A stretch of 64,000 bases of DNA from Microcella alkalica (GCF_014595885.1 NZ_JABUKC010000003.1:124001-188000); one strand, 5' to 3'; counted from the stretch's first letter, positions 54,254 through 63,467 are shown. The notes: a model not told the origin generated them from the sequence alone. A program made the numbers and translations.

Positions 54254-55213
54254 ATGACCGCCACGGCCACCCCCGCGGCACAGGCCCCGGTCGCGATCGT
54301 CGCCAAGCAGCGACTCGGCGACCGACTGTTCTCCGGATCGGCCCTGTACTCGGGCGTCGCGATCCTGCTGATCCTCGCGGCCGTCGCCTTCTTCCTCGTC
54401 GGGCAGAGCCTGCCGGCGTTCTTCGCCGACCCGGCCGACCTCAGCGGGTCGCCCGCGAGCATCGTCGACTACATCTGGCCGCTCGTCTTCGGCACGCTCT
54501 GGTCGGCCGCACTGGCCCTCGTCATGGCGCTGCCGCTCGCGATCGGCATCGCGCTGTTCATCTCGCACTACGCGCCCCGCCGCCTCGCGCAGGGCCTCGG
54601 CTACCTCGTCGACCTGCTCGCCGCGGTGCCGTCGGTCGTCTACGGCCTGTGGGGCATCCTCGTGCTCGCCCCCGCCGTGCAGCCCGGCTACTCGTGGCTC
54701 GTCGACACGCTCGGGTTCATCCCGCTCTTCGCCGGCCCCGTCTCCGGCACCGGCCGCACCATCCTCACCGCGGCGATCGTGCTCGGCGTCATGATCCTGC
54801 CCGTCATGACCGCCATCTGCCGCGAGATCTTCCTCCAGACGCCCGTGCTGCACGAGGAGGCCGCGCTCGCCCTCGGCGCGACGCGCTGGGAGATGATCCG
54901 CATGGCGGTGCTGCCCTTCGGCCGGCCCGGCATCATCTCCGGCGCCATGCTCGGCCTCGGCCGCGCCCTCGGCGAGACGATGGCCGTCGCCATGGTGCTC
55001 TCGCCGACCGGCGTCGTCACCTTCGCGCTGCTGCAGTCGACCAACCCCTCGACGATCGCCGCCAACATCGCGCTCAGCTTCCCCGAGGCCTACGGCATCA
55101 ACGTCAACCTGCTCATCGCGACGGGCCTCGTGCTCTTCCTCATCACGCTCGCGGTCAACTCGATCGCCCGCTACATCGTCAACCGCCGCAAAGACTTCTC
55201 AGGAGCGAACTGA
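54254..55213 (+). CDS. pstC: Phosphate ABC permease PstC
   Basis: A 319-aa permease with six helices. The start MTATATPAA follows GAAGGAGCTCGACCT. Motifs are AVPSVVYGLWGILVLAP and the coupling loop EEAALALGATRWEMIRMAVLPFGRPGIISGAMLGLGRALGETMAVAMVL. It pairs with PstA to move phosphate bound by PstS. The stop is 2 bases before the pstA GTG. Confidence 0.95.
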   Translation: MTATATPAAQAPVAIVAKQRLGDRLFSGSALYSGVAILLILAAVAFFLVGQSLPAFFADPADLSGSPASIVDYIWPLVFGTLWSAALALVMALPLAIGIALFISHYAPRRLAQGLGYLVDLLAAVPSVVYGLWGILVLAPAVQPGYSWLVDTLGFIPLFAGPVSGTGRTILTAAIVLGVMILPVMTAICREIFLQTPVLHEEAALALGATRWEMIRMAVLPFGRPGIISGAMLGLGRALGETMAVAMVLSPTGVVTFALLQSTNPSTIAANIALSFPEAYGINVNLLIATGLVLFLITLAVNSIARYIVNRRKDFSGAN

Positions 55214-55215
55214 CC

Positions 55216-56313
55216 GTGGCCATCGACTCCGCGCGACGCTCGCGCACCGCGAGCGCGCCCACCAACGAGCTCAGTCACGGCCGGCTCGGCCGCGGCGTGC
55301 CGTGGATCATCCTCGGCGCGAGCCTCGCGGTCTCCGCCGCGGTCTTCTGGCTCTTCGCCGTCGCGGGCATGACCGACGGCTTCAACGCCATCGGCGCCGG
55401 CCTCGTCGGCGTGCTCATCTACCTCGTCATGATCGTCGTCATCAGCCGACAGGTCGAGGGCGGCCGCCAGGCCACCGACCGCTTCGTGACCGCGCTCGTC
55501 ACCGGCGCGTTCGTCGTCGCGATCATCCCCCTCGTCTCGCTCGTGGCCACCGTCATCGCGAACGGCCTCGCCCGCTTCGACGTCGAGTTCTTCTCCTCCT
55601 CGATGCGCAACGTCACCGATGACGGCGGCGGCGCCATCCACGCCGTCGTCGGCACGCTGCTCATGACCGGCACGGCGGCGCTCATCTCGATCCCGGTGGG
55701 CCTGCTCACCGCGATCTACCTCGTGGAGTACGGCCGCGGCCCGCTGGCCCGCGCGATCACGTTCTTCGTCGACGTCATGACGGGCATCCCCTCGATCGTC
55801 GCCGGCCTGTTCGCCTTCGCCCTCTTCGCGATCTTCTTCGGGCCGGGCGTGCGCATGGGCTTCGCCGGGGCCGTCGCGCTCTCGGTGCTCATGATCCCCG
55901 TCGTCGTGCGCTCGTGCGAGGAGATGCTGCGCGTCGTGCCCAACGAGCTGCGCGAGGCCGCCTACGCGCTCGGCGTGCCCAAGTGGCTCACCGTGCTCAA
56001 GGTCGTGCTGCCCACCTCGATCGCCGGCATCACCACCGGCATCATGCTCGCCATCGCCCGCGTCATCGGCGAGACCGCCCCGCTGCTCATCGTCGCCGGG
56101 TTCACGACGAGCATGAACTACGACCTGTTCAACGACCGCATGCAGTCGCTGCCCGTCTTCGTGTACACCTCGTACGCCAACCAGGGCGTCGACACCCAGG
56201 CCTTCCTCGACCGCGCCTGGGCCGGCGCGCTCACGCTCATCCTCATCGTCATGCTGCTCAACCTCGTGGCGCGCCTCGTCGCCCGCATCTTCGCCCCCAA
56301 GCTCGGCCGCTGA
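55216..56313 (+). CDS. pstA: Phosphate ABC permease PstA
   Basis: A 365-aa permease. GTG at 55216 has AGGAGCG upstream within the end of pstC. The N-terminal third has two or three extra helices (about 28-100) that precede the usual PstA core, as in many actinobacteria. Core motifs are [16 protein letters not shown] and the coupling loop [31 protein letters not shown]...[15 protein letters not shown]. It forms the channel with PstC. Confidence 0.94.
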   Translation: MAIDSARRSRTASAPTNELSHGRLGRGVPWIILGASLAVSAAVFWLFAVAGMTDGFNAIGAGLVGVLIYLVMIVVISRQVEGGRQATDRFVTALVTGAFVVAIIPLVSLVATVIANGLARFDVEFFSSSMRNVTDDGGGAIHAVVGTLLMTGTAALISIPVGLLTAIYLVEYGRGPLARAITFFVDVMTGIPSIVAGLFAFALFAIFFGPGVRMGFAGAVALSVLMIPVVVRSCEEMLRVVPNELREAAYALGVPKWLTVLKVVLPTSIAGITTGIMLAIARVIGETAPLLIVAGFTTSMNYDLFNDRMQSLPVFVYTSYANQGVDTQAFLDRAWAGALTLILIVMLLNLVARLVARIFAPKLGR

Positions 56314-56339
56314 CCCACCGGAATAGGAATCGCACACAC

Positions 56340-57119
56340 GTGTCCAAGCGCATCGAAGTCAACGACCTCAACGTCTACTACGGCAAGTTCAAGGCCGTCG
56401 AGGGCGTCAGCATGGTCATCGAGCCCCGCAGCGTCACCGCCTTCATCGGCCCCTCGGGCTGCGGCAAGTCGACGTTCATCCGCACCCTCAACCGCATGCA
56501 CGAGGTGATCCCCGGCGCCTACGTCGAGGGCGAGGTGCTCGTCGACGGCAACAACCTCTACGGCCCCGGCGTCGACCCCGTGCTCGTGCGCCGCCAGGTC
56601 GGCATGGTGTTCCAGCGGCCCAACCCCTTCCCGACGATGTCGATCCGCGACAACGTGCTCGCCGGCGTCACCCTCAACAACCGCCGCATCGCCAAGAGCG
56701 ACGCCGACGACCTCGTCGAGAAGTCGCTGCGCGGCGCGAACCTCTGGAACGAGGTCAAGGACCGCCTCGACCGCCCCGGCTCCGGCCTCTCCGGCGGTCA
56801 GCAGCAGCGCCTGTGCATTGCCCGCGCGATCGCCGTCGAGCCCGAGGTCATCCTCATGGACGAGCCCTGCTCGGCCCTCGACCCCATCTCGACGCTCGCG
56901 ATCGAGGACCTCATCGAGGAGCTCAAGAGCGAATACACGATCGTCATCGTCACGCACAACATGCAGCAGGCCTCGCGCGTGAGCGACCGCACCGCCTTCT
57001 TCAACATCGCCGGCACCGGCCAGCCCGGCAAGCTCATCGAGTACGACGACACGAGCGTCATCTTCTCGAACCCGAGCGTCAAGGCCACCGAGGACTACGT
57101 CTCCGGCAAGTTCGGATAG
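56340..57119 (+). CDS. pstB: Phosphate ABC transporter ATPase PstB
   Basis: A 259-aa ATPase. Walker A is [19 protein letters not shown], the Q-loop segment is [13 protein letters not shown], the signature is [16 protein letters not shown], Walker B is [16 protein letters not shown] and the H-loop is [11 protein letters not shown]. All are typical of PstB. GTG start with AGGAAT upstream. It ends the pstSCAB operon, and a hairpin follows. Confidence 0.96.
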   Translation: MSKRIEVNDLNVYYGKFKAVEGVSMVIEPRSVTAFIGPSGCGKSTFIRTLNRMHEVIPGAYVEGEVLVDGNNLYGPGVDPVLVRRQVGMVFQRPNPFPTMSIRDNVLAGVTLNNRRIAKSDADDLVEKSLRGANLWNEVKDRLDRPGSGLSGGQQQRLCIARAIAVEPEVILMDEPCSALDPISTLAIEDLIEELKSEYTIVIVTHNMQQASRVSDRTAFFNIAGTGQPGKLIEYDDTSVIFSNPSVKATEDYVSGKFG

Positions 57120-57134
57120 ATCGCGCTGCACACG

Positions 57135-57175
57135 CGAAGGGGCCCCGTGAGCGACTCGCCCGCGGGGCCCCTTCG
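57135..57175. terminator. Hairpin terminator after pstB (bidirectional with rskA)
   Basis: A perfect 13-bp stem (CGAAGGGGCCCCG / CGGGGCCCCTTCG, 57135-57147 with 57163-57175) has a 15-base loop. A TCGTT tail follows. It lies between convergent pstB and rskA, 15 and 12 bases from their stops. Confidence 0.75.
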
Positions 57176-57187
57176 TCGTTCCTGGCG

Positions 57188-57997
57188 CTAGGCCTGCGTC
57201 GGGATCGCCACGATCGGCTCGGTCGTCGGCGCCGGGCTGCCGCTCGCCGGCTCGACCGTCACGCCGACGATCGTGCCGGCCTCGAAGGCGCCGTCGAGCA
57301 CCTGCACGACCTCGCCCTCGCCGTCACCGCTCACCGTGAACAGACCGGCCGGGGTCGGCGTGCCGTCGGTGATGTACCAGAGCGCGTAGGCCTCGTCGGC
57401 GTCGAGCTCGGGCAGACCCTCGAAGACCATGGCCGAGAGCCCCAGCGACTCGCTACTGACGAGCGTCGCGCTGCCGCCATCGGCGACCGGCGCCGCGACC
57501 GTCTGCACGTCGGGCGCCGCCACGATCGCGGCGAGCTGCTGCGCGGCGTCGTCGGGGCCGGGCTGCAGGAGGTTCGCCGTGACCACTCCCCCGAAGAACA
57601 GGGCCACCGCGGCCGCCGCCGCCGTGAGCGTCACCACCGGGCGCTGGAACCAGCGCAGGCGGGCGCGCTCGGCCGCCGGCGAGGCGAGCGGAGCATCCGT
57701 CGCCGGGGTCGGCAGCGGGGCGAGCGGCGTCACCGGTGCGAGACCGGCGGTCGGCGCGGCCTCCTCGGCCGCGGGTGCGTCGGTGCCGGTCGCGTCGGCG
57801 CCGGTCTCGTCGGCGTCGGTCTCGGCCGGGAGCTGCGGCGTCAGCGCGACCTGGGCCATCAGCCGAGCCTTCAGCTCGGCCGACGGCTGCACGGGCGGCA
57901 GCGCGAGCGCCAGCTCGGTCGTCACGTCGGCGAACTCGTCGTACGGGAAGTCGTCTCGGGTGTCGTCAGCGCCGGGGCGCGACTCAGAGCGGCTCAT
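57188..57997 (-). CDS. rskA: Anti-sigma-K factor RskA
   Basis: A 269-aa membrane anti-sigma factor. A short cytoplasmic N-terminus (ELALALPPVQPSAELKARLMAQV near 28-50) binds the sigma factor; residues about 55-110 are an Ala/Pro/Thr-rich linker, and one helix spans about 121-143. The extracytoplasmic RskA domain follows (GLSAMVFEGLPELDADEAYALWYITDGTPTPAGLF). Cleavage of RskA would release SigK. The ATG overlaps the sigK stop (ATGA). The linker is longer than usual. Confidence 0.87.
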   Translation of the reverse strand: MSRSESRPGADDTRDDFPYDEFADVTTELALALPPVQPSAELKARLMAQVALTPQLPAETDADETGADATGTDAPAAEEAAPTAGLAPVTPLAPLPTPATDAPLASPAAERARLRWFQRPVVTLTAAAAAVALFFGGVVTANLLQPGPDDAAQQLAAIVAAPDVQTVAAPVADGGSATLVSSESLGLSAMVFEGLPELDADEAYALWYITDGTPTPAGLFTVSGDGEGEVVQVLDGAFEAGTIVGVTVEPASGSPAPTTEPIVAIPTQA

Positions 57998-58593
57998 GAT
58001 GCCACCCCCATCTCCTCGCGCAGGCGGATCATGCCGTCGCGCAATCTCGTCTTGACCGTGCCGATCGGCACGCTCAGCATCTCGGCCACCTCGCTGTGCG
58101 AGTAGCCGCCGTAGTAGGCCAGCTCGACGGCCTGCCGCTGCAGGTCGGTCAATCGAGACAATGCCTTCTCCACTCGTTCGTGCTCCACGCGGATCTCGAC
58201 GTTCTCGGCCACGGAGTCGAACTCCCGGTCGAGATCGCGGATGCCCACCCGGGTGTCGCGGTCGCGGCTCGACTGCGCGCTGCGCACGCGGTCGATGGCT
58301 CGGCGGTGGGCCATGGTGAGCATCCACGTCACCGCACGACCCTTATTCGGATCGAAGCGCGCCGCGGTTTGCCACACCTCCAGCAGCACCTCCTGTACGA
58401 CCTCCTCCGACTGCGCGTGGTCCTTCAGCACGTGGCGCACGAGACCCAGCATGCGCGGGGCGATGAGGTCGTACAGGTCGCTGAACGCCCGCTGGTCGCC
58501 CGCGGCCACGCGCTGCAGTAGGGCGTTCGCGGCGTCGGGGGCGGTCAGCTCGTCGACCGCGGCCTCGGGATCGGTAGTCACGACGACCAGCAT
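57994..58593 (-). CDS. sigK: ECF RNA polymerase sigma factor SigK
   Basis: A 199-aa ECF sigma factor. Region 2 shows FSDLYDLIAPRMLGLVRHVLKDHAQSEEVVQEVLLEVWQTAARFDPNKGRAVTWMLTMAHRRAIDRVRS, and region 4 has LTDLQRQAVELAYYGGYSHSEVAEMLSVPIGTVKTRLRDG. The position next to RskA makes SigK the best call. The start is uncertain: ATG 58593 with a weak CTGGA site, or GTG at 58581. In mycobacteria SigK controls secreted antigens; its target genes here are unknown, but the neighbouring envelope genes are candidates. Confidence 0.88.
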   Translation of the reverse strand: MLVVVTTDPEAAVDELTAPDAANALLQRVAAGDQRAFSDLYDLIAPRMLGLVRHVLKDHAQSEEVVQEVLLEVWQTAARFDPNKGRAVTWMLTMAHRRAIDRVRSAQSSRDRDTRVGIRDLDREFDSVAENVEIRVEHERVEKALSRLTDLQRQAVELAYYGGYSHSEVAEMLSVPIGTVKTRLRDGMIRLREEMGVAS

Positions 58594-58646
58594 TCCAGGT
58601 GGATGCTGATCGCGCGCGGAGCGGACCGGTCGCGTGGCGAGCACCG

Positions 58647-59063
58647 TCACCCCCGATCACCCCGGGAGCGAGCCCCGCGAAGGGCGAGGAGGGCGAGCGC
58701 GGCGGCCGCCGCCACGAGCTGGGCGACGAGGGCCGTCAGCTTCTCCTGGTACCACGCGGGCTCGAAGAGCAGCGGCAGGCCCAGCCCGGTCAGATCGATC
58801 GGGACGAGCGACGACACCACGAGCAGGGCGGCGCCGGCGATCGCGAGGGCGGCGGCCAGGGCATCCGCCCAGCGACGCCGCGCCAGCACGACGAGCGCGA
58901 CCGTCGTGAGGTTCGCCGCGGCCTGCACCCGGAAGAGGTCGCCCTGGCTCAGCAGCGAGCCCACGATCGCGTCGAAGGGCGCCGCGAGCCGCAGATGCAC
59001 GACCGCGTTGACGATGAGGGCGACGGCGAGCGTCGCGGTGAGCAGCCAGCGACCGATGCGCAT
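58647..59063 (-). CDS. Four-helix membrane protein, unknown function
   Basis: A 138-aa protein with four hydrophobic helices at about 5-25, 46-62, 67-87 and 110-130. RRRW and ARSRG positive segments suggest cytoplasmic loops. No family was recognised with confidence. It lies just upstream of sigK on the same strand, with a 53-base gap, and could share its transcript or be its target. Confidence 0.7.
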   Translation of the reverse strand: MRIGRWLLTATLAVALIVNAVVHLRLAAPFDAIVGSLLSQGDLFRVQAAANLTTVALVVLARRRWADALAAALAIAGAALLVVSSLVPIDLTGLGLPLLFEPAWYQEKLTALVAQLVAAAAALALLALRGARSRGDRG

Positions 59064-59097
59064 GAGCGGGCCTCTCGGGTCGGAGCGGGAACGGGAA

Positions 59098-59136
59098 CGG
59101 CCGGCGGAGGAGCCTGGGGGCGCCCTCCGCCGGCCG
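59098..59136 (-). terminator. Hairpin after the helical lipoprotein gene
   Basis: A perfect 13-bp stem (CGGCCGGCGGAGG / CCTCCGCCGGCCG) has a 13-base loop. It lies 24 bases downstream of the lipoprotein stop on the minus strand. No T-run. Confidence 0.65.
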
Positions 59137-59159
59137 TGATCACTGCCGGAGCCTCGCGA

Positions 59160-59840
59160 TTACTGCAGCTCGAGGTTCTGCGCGATGCCGCCGGCGAGCG
59201 CCGTCGCCGTCATCGGCATGTGGCTCGCGGCCTCCTTGAGCAGGTCGAAGTAGGCCGGGTCGTTCGCGATGTTCGCGTCGATCGCCGCGAGCAGCGTCTG
59301 CGCGTGCATCTCGAGCTCGGCCTGCACGGCCTCGGCCGGCAGCTCGGGCACGACCGAGTTGATGAGCTCGCCGAACGACACCGCGTAGGCGCCGAGGTCA
59401 GCCACGGCCTGGTCGACACCGGCCTGGTCACCCGTCGCCTTCGCGACCGTGTAGTTCACGAAGAACGGGATGTGCGAGCGCCACGAGTCGAGGAACGGCT
59501 GCTCGGCGTCGGGGTAGGCCGAGCCGACGAGCGCCGCGACCTCGACCGAGTTCTCGTCGAGCGCGGCGACCGCGGCCGCCACCTGCTCGGTGGTGAGGTC
59601 GCCGCCGTCCTGCAGGGCCTGGTCGATCGCGGCACCGGCGAGGTAGACGTGGTCGGCGAGCAGCGCGGTCAGCTGCGCGCGGAGGTTCGCGCCGTCGCTG
59701 TTGACGGTGTCGATGACGGGGGCCTCGGCCTCCTCGCTCATCGTGGGCTCCTCGGCGGTCTCCTCCGAGGCGGCCGAGCAGCCGGTGAGGACGAGCGCGG
59801 CGGCGAGGCCGAGGCCGGCGAAAGCAGTGGTGGTGCGCAT
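59160..59840 (-). CDS. Helical lipoprotein of unknown function
   Basis: A 226-aa exported lipoprotein. ATG at 59840 follows GAAGGAGCAC; the signal peptide ends LVLTGC, lipidated at Cys21. An acidic Glu/Ala linker (about 24-42) leads to a mature domain that looks all-alpha, with His-containing segments (LLADHVYLAGAAIDQAL, SWRSHIPFFVNYTVAKATGD, LEMHAQTLLAAIDANI, EAASHMPMTATALAGG). Spaced His and Met residues make metal binding possible, and a cupredoxin gene lies upstream. The family was not identified. Confidence 0.72.
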   Translation of the reverse strand: MRTTTAFAGLGLAAALVLTGCSAASEETAEEPTMSEEAEAPVIDTVNSDGANLRAQLTALLADHVYLAGAAIDQALQDGGDLTTEQVAAAVAALDENSVEVAALVGSAYPDAEQPFLDSWRSHIPFFVNYTVAKATGDQAGVDQAVADLGAYAVSFGELINSVVPELPAEAVQAELEMHAQTLLAAIDANIANDPAYFDLLKEAASHMPMTATALAGGIAQNLELQ

Positions 59841-59952
59841 GGTGTGCTCCTTCGAGGTGTGAGGTGCTGGTGAGTGGTGCTCGGTGTGCGATTGCGGATG
59901 GTGCGGTCGCGGAGTCGGGCGCGCCTGACGACGCGGCCCGGGCATCCGTCGC

Positions 59953-60423
59953 TCAGCCCTCGACGATGACCATGGCGTTCATGGTCAGATGCGGCTCGCA
60001 GAAGTACGGGTACTCCCCCGGCTCGTCGAAGGTGAACGAGAAGCTGTCGCCCTCCTCGCCCATGGGGGCGAGCGCGTGGTCGAACAGCCCGTCGGCCGAC
60101 TGAGAGCCCCGGAGGCCCGTGCTCTCGTTGACGTCGCCCCAGGCACCCGACGTGATCGTGTGCCCGATGGTCTCGCCGTTGCGCCACGTCACCGTGGTGC
60201 CGACGGGGACCGTGATCGTCTCGGGCATGAACCGCAGCCCGATCGTGATCACCTCGTTCTCGCCCGGGGTGAGCTGCTCGTCGGACGGCTGCTGCGTGCT
60301 CTGCTGCTCTGGAGCGCCCTCGGTCGGCGCCGTGGCGCATCCCGAGAGCACGAGCAGAGCCGCAGGGATCAGCAGCAGGCCGGCGAGCGGTGTGCCCGGG
60401 CGGAGGATCCGAGTGGGTGACAT
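59953..60423 (-). CDS. Lipoprotein cupredoxin (plastocyanin/azurin-like)
   Basis: A 156-aa exported blue-copper-type protein. The lipobox is VLSGC with Cys29, then a Gln/Pro-rich linker. The type 1 copper ligands are complete: His88 (TIGHTIT), Cys142, His145 and Met148 (YFCEPHLTM). ITVPVGTTVTW is the typical strand before the first ligand. It would carry electrons or copper at the outer face of the membrane. It is on the same strand as the helical lipoprotein and sigK-rskA. Confidence 0.88.
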   Translation of the reverse strand: MSPTRILRPGTPLAGLLLIPAALLVLSGCATAPTEGAPEQQSTQQPSDEQLTPGENEVITIGLRFMPETITVPVGTTVTWRNGETIGHTITSGAWGDVNESTGLRGSQSADGLFDHALAPMGEEGDSFSFTFDEPGEYPYFCEPHLTMNAMVIVEG

Positions 60424-61113
60424 GCAAGGGGTTCGGTGGCCGGGCGCGGGCGGATTGCGTCTGCGGGCGGTGTGCGGCGGACTCTCAGGTACGCGGGGCG
60501 GGAAGGGCGCGGTGGGGGCTTCCGTTCGGCGGAGCGGGCGGGGTGCGACGCGGCGGGGCGAGGCACGGGGCGCGGCGCGGCGCGGCGGCGGATGCTCGGG
60601 CCGGGGGCTGCGGTTGGCGCGAGCGCAGCATCCAGGCGCAGAAGTGCCGGCCCGCAGAACGCCTCTCGGCGCGTGGCCGCTCGAAGCGGCTGAAGTTGGA
60701 GCCCGGGGTTACTGCGGACCGGCACTGACGAGTCTAACGGCGGGGTCGGGCGCGGCATTCCGGGGATTGCCAGGGTCCGGGATGCGCTCGATCGGCGCGT
60801 GCTCGTTTGCCCATTCGGTACAGCGCCGATGCGATCTGCAGGAGTCTCGACCAGTCATCGGGGCATCTCGTGGGCGGCGCGCTGCAAAGGATGAGGGAAC
60901 TCCTGCAGATCGCAGGGGCCGGAGCGGGGTGAGCGGGTCGGAGCGCAGCGCGCGGCGTGAGGGGAGCGCGCCCGCGCTCGACGATCTGCGCTGCTTGATG
61001 CGCAACTCAGGAGCCGCTGCGGTCACGCAGCGTGAACGCGGGTGTGTGCGGGGCCAGGCCCGCCCGGGTTCCTGCATTGCGCATCGGGCGGCGCCGACGG
61101 GAGAGCTCGGGCG
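60424..61113. other. 690-bp gap without a convincing gene
   Basis: No open frame here has a plausible protein: those present are Arg/Gly/Ala-rich shadows or lack a start signal. The left part (to about 60720) is extremely GC-rich; the middle (60770-60900) is less so and holds a long inverted repeat. The right part shows nothing recognisable. A small RNA or the remains of a lost gene are possible. Confidence 0.6.
60831..60913. repeat. Perfect 15-bp inverted repeat with a 53-bp spacer
   Basis: GCGATCTGCAGGAGT (60831-60845) and its exact reverse complement ACTCCTGCAGATCGC (60899-60913) flank 53 bases. A transcript would form a long hairpin. No target-site duplication or transposase was seen. 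Confidence 0.75.
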
Positions 61114-61746
61114 CTAGTCGAGGTCGCCGGCCCGCTCGAGGCGCGCGCACGCGGCGAAGTCGCGCGCCGACGAGGTCAGCCGCGCGGCGCGCGTCGTGAG
61201 GTCGGCCGCGCGCGCGTCGTCGACGGCGGTGTCGGCGTCGTCGGCGAGGTCGGCGGCGCCGGCCGCCGCGGTGCGGCAGAAGGCAGCGGCGCGCTCGAGC
61301 GCGATGGCGAAGTCGCCCACGTAGGCGCCGCGCAGCACCTGGTCGGCGAGGTCGCGGATCTGGTCGGGGCCGGTGGGAGCCTCGGCTCCGGCGACGACGA
61401 CGTCGGCCGTCTGCAGCACCTCGCTGCCGCGCTGGAAGAGCAGCGCCGTGCCCGCGGGGTCGGCCCGGATGAGCGCGCGCAGCAGCGACAGCCGCCACAG
61501 GGCGCCGGGCAGCGAGCGAGCGCCCGCGCGCGACCACAGCTCGGCGAGCGTGTCGAGCCCGTGCTCGTCGGTGTAGGCGACCATGCGCTCGATGAGGTCG
61601 GGGTCGTCGCTCGCGCGCACGCGGTGCACGAGCGCGCGGGCGCTGTCGTGCGCGATGCGCAGCGTGACGGCCGGGTCGAGCCCGCCCTCGTAGGCCTCGA
61701 AGTGGGCGCTCGGCACGCGCACGGGGCGGTGGTGTCGCTCGGCCAT
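61114..61746 (-). CDS. Conserved actinobacterial hypothetical protein
   Basis: A 210-aa helical protein (MAERHHRPVRVPSAHFEAYEGGLDP...). It resembles a family that I recall being mislabelled RNA polymerase subunit beta in some Microbacteriaceae genomes; it has no polymerase motif. Conserved-looking parts are SLPGALWRLSLLRALI and AYVGDFAIALERAAAFCRTAAAGAADLADD. GTG at 61755 is an alternative start. Function unknown. Confidence 0.7.
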   Translation of the reverse strand: MAERHHRPVRVPSAHFEAYEGGLDPAVTLRIAHDSARALVHRVRASDDPDLIERMVAYTDEHGLDTLAELWSRAGARSLPGALWRLSLLRALIRADPAGTALLFQRGSEVLQTADVVVAGAEAPTGPDQIRDLADQVLRGAYVGDFAIALERAAAFCRTAAAGAADLADDADTAVDDARAADLTTRAARLTSSARDFAACARLERAGDLD

Positions 61747-61867
61747 GCGCTCCACGGTACCCGCGGCCGCTGAGCGCCCCTCGACGGGAGCGGCACGACG
61801 CGGGGGCTCGAATGACCCGCGGCGAGCATCCGGTCGCCGACGGCGCGCGCGGTAGATTGGAGGCCGC

Positions 61868-61940
61868 GGGCCTCTAGCTCAGTCGGTAGAGCAGCGGACT
61901 TTTAATCCGCGGGTCGTGGGTTCGAGCCCCACGGGGCCCA
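61868..61940 (+). tRNA. tRNA-Lys (anticodon UUU)
   Basis: Acceptor stem GGGCCTC/GGGGCCC (one T-G pair), D-arm GCTC...GAGC, anticodon stem GCGGA/TCCGC around the loop CTTTTAA with anticodon TTT, variable loop GGGTC, T-arm GTGGG-TTCGAGC-CCCAC, discriminator A. No encoded CCA. Confidence 0.97.
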
Positions 61941-61957
61941 CCCAGCACGACGAGGCG

Positions 61958-62374
61958 TCAGTCCTCGTCGTCCATCCCGGCACGCGGCCCGGGCATGTCC
62001 TCCGTGACGGTGAACTGGCCGATGACGGTCGTGCCGTCGCTCGCGTACACGTCGACGACGCGCTCGCCCGACTCGACGGAACCCGCCACGTTGCGGGCGA
62101 GCTCGAGCTCGCTCACGCGCACGTAGCCGAGCGTGCCGTCGTCGGTCGGGGCGGCCAGCAGGTCGGGCACGCTGCTGCCGATCGCGCTGCCGTAGGTCTC
62201 GCCGTTCTCGTTGACGGGGAACTCCACCGCGCCGGGGCCCGACCCCGTCGCCGAGGTCTGCGCCGTCGACGCGCCGAACAGGCTGTCGCCGAGGGCGGGG
62301 CCGGCGAGCACGACGCCCACGATGGCGCCGACGCCGAGCACGGACGCGATCGCGATTACCGCGGTCTTAGGCAT
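61958..62374 (-). CDS. Small exported or anchored protein, unknown function
   Basis: A 138-aa protein with an N-terminal signal or anchor helix (TAVIAIASVLGVGAIVGVVLAG) and a short beta-rich exported domain (VPDLLAAPTDDGTLGYVRVSELELA...VVDVYASDGTTVIGQFTV). AGGGGGA precedes the ATG at 62374. The acidic end is DMPGPRAGMDDED. No family recognised. It is convergent with the tRNA-Lys gene. Confidence 0.7.
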   Translation of the reverse strand: MPKTAVIAIASVLGVGAIVGVVLAGPALGDSLFGASTAQTSATGSGPGAVEFPVNENGETYGSAIGSSVPDLLAAPTDDGTLGYVRVSELELARNVAGSVESGERVVDVYASDGTTVIGQFTVTEDMPGPRAGMDDED

Positions 62375-62534
62375 GATTCCCCCTGAGTCGACCTGCGCGC
62401 CCCTCCCCCGATGGACGGCGCGCGGCCTCGCGTTCATCCCACCAGACAGCGGCACCTGCGGGTAGACCGCTCGTGCCCCCAGTTCGGGGATCCGCTGTGC
62501 TCGCCGCGCCCCGCGACGACCGGCGGCGGATGCC

Positions 62535-63467
62535 CTACGCGGGCCGGCAGATGCCCCAGCTGCCCGACCACGACTGCCCGGGCTCGAGCCAGCGCAGCCC
62601 GAGCCCCGAGTTGAGGGCGTCGGCGGGAGCCGTCATGGGCTCGACCGCGATCGCCGTCTCGGGGCCGTCGGGGCCGGGGAAGATGCGGGTGACGAAGACC
62701 TGCAGCCACTCCCACTCGCGCCCCTGCCACAGCTCGGTCTCGGTGCCGTCAGGCGCGGAGAGCACGGTGCGGATGACGCCGTCGCCGTCGGGCTCGACGC
62801 GCCAGGCGTCGTCGAGCTGAGCATCCTTGACCGCAACGCCACTCGAGAGGTCGAAGCGGGTGCCGGCGACGGGCTCGAGCCCCTCCGGGTTCAGGCGGTC
62901 ATCGACGATGACGTGCTCGACGGTGCGGGCAGTGACGGTGAGGCTCTCGACGGGGTGGTCGCCGACGCGGAGGAAGGGGTGCGCGCCGACCGCGAACGGG
63001 GCGGCGTGCGTGCCGATGTTGGTCGCCGAGTGCGTGACGCGGATGCCGTTGCCGGTGAGCGCGTACTGCACGGTCGTCCACAGGTGGAAGGGCCAGCCGT
63101 GCTGCGGCACGATCGCGGCGCCCAGGGTCACCGAGTCGTCCCACTTCTCGACCACGCGGTAGCTGGTGTTGCGCAGCAGGCCGTGGATGGCGTTGCCGCG
63201 CTCGACCTCGGTGATGTCGAGCTGCTGAGGCTTGCCCTCGTGCATCCAGCGCCCGTCGCGCACGCGGTTCGGCCACGGGGCGAGCACGATGCCGTGCCCG
63301 AAGGCGGCCGGCTGCTCGCGCGCGAAGCCGTGCACGAGGCGGTGCCCGTCGACGGTGAGGGTGCGCAGCGTCGCGGCGACCTCGGTCACGACGGCTTCGA
63401 CGGTGCCGTGGGCGCCGTCGTGCCGCAAGAGGAACTGCTCACCGGTGGGGGCTGCGATGCGGGTCAC
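62535..63467 (-). CDS. Aldose 1-epimerase family protein
   Basis: A 310-aa galactose-mutarotase-fold enzyme. The catalytic His region is WPNRVRDGRW followed by HGLLRNTSYRVVEK; the second His-containing strand is FAVGAHPFLRVGD, and the general-base Glu is probably in ETAIAVEPMTAPADALN. Substrates of this family are aldoses or hexose-6-phosphates. It is on the same strand as, and 60 bases downstream of, the DeoR regulator, so a sugar-related unit is likely. Confidence 0.84.
   Translation of the reverse strand: MTRIAAPTGEQFLLRHDGAHGTVEAVVTEVAATLRTLTVDGHRLVHGFAREQPAAFGHGIVLAPWPNRVRDGRWMHEGKPQQLDITEVERGNAIHGLLRNTSYRVVEKWDDSVTLGAAIVPQHGWPFHLWTTVQYALTGNGIRVTHSATNIGTHAAPFAVGAHPFLRVGDHPVESLTVTARTVEHVIVDDRLNPEGLEPVAGTRFDLSSGVAVKDAQLDDAWRVEPDGDGVIRTVLSAPDGTETELWQGREWEWLQVFVTRIFPGPDGPETAIAVEPMTAPADALNSGLGLRWLEPGQSWSGSWGICRPA

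Noticed and set aside
60831-60913. Miniature transposable element
   Set aside because: No flanking target duplication was seen and the arms are not at element-like ends; kept only as an inverted repeat.
60119-61117. 332-codon plus-strand frame across the cupredoxin and the gap
   Set aside because: It overlaps the cupredoxin gene on the other strand, is Gly/Arg-rich and has no start signal or domain.
61114-61746. RNA polymerase beta subunit label
   Set aside because: The name is attached to similar proteins in some genomes from memory, but the sequence has no RNA polymerase motif and is only 210 aa.
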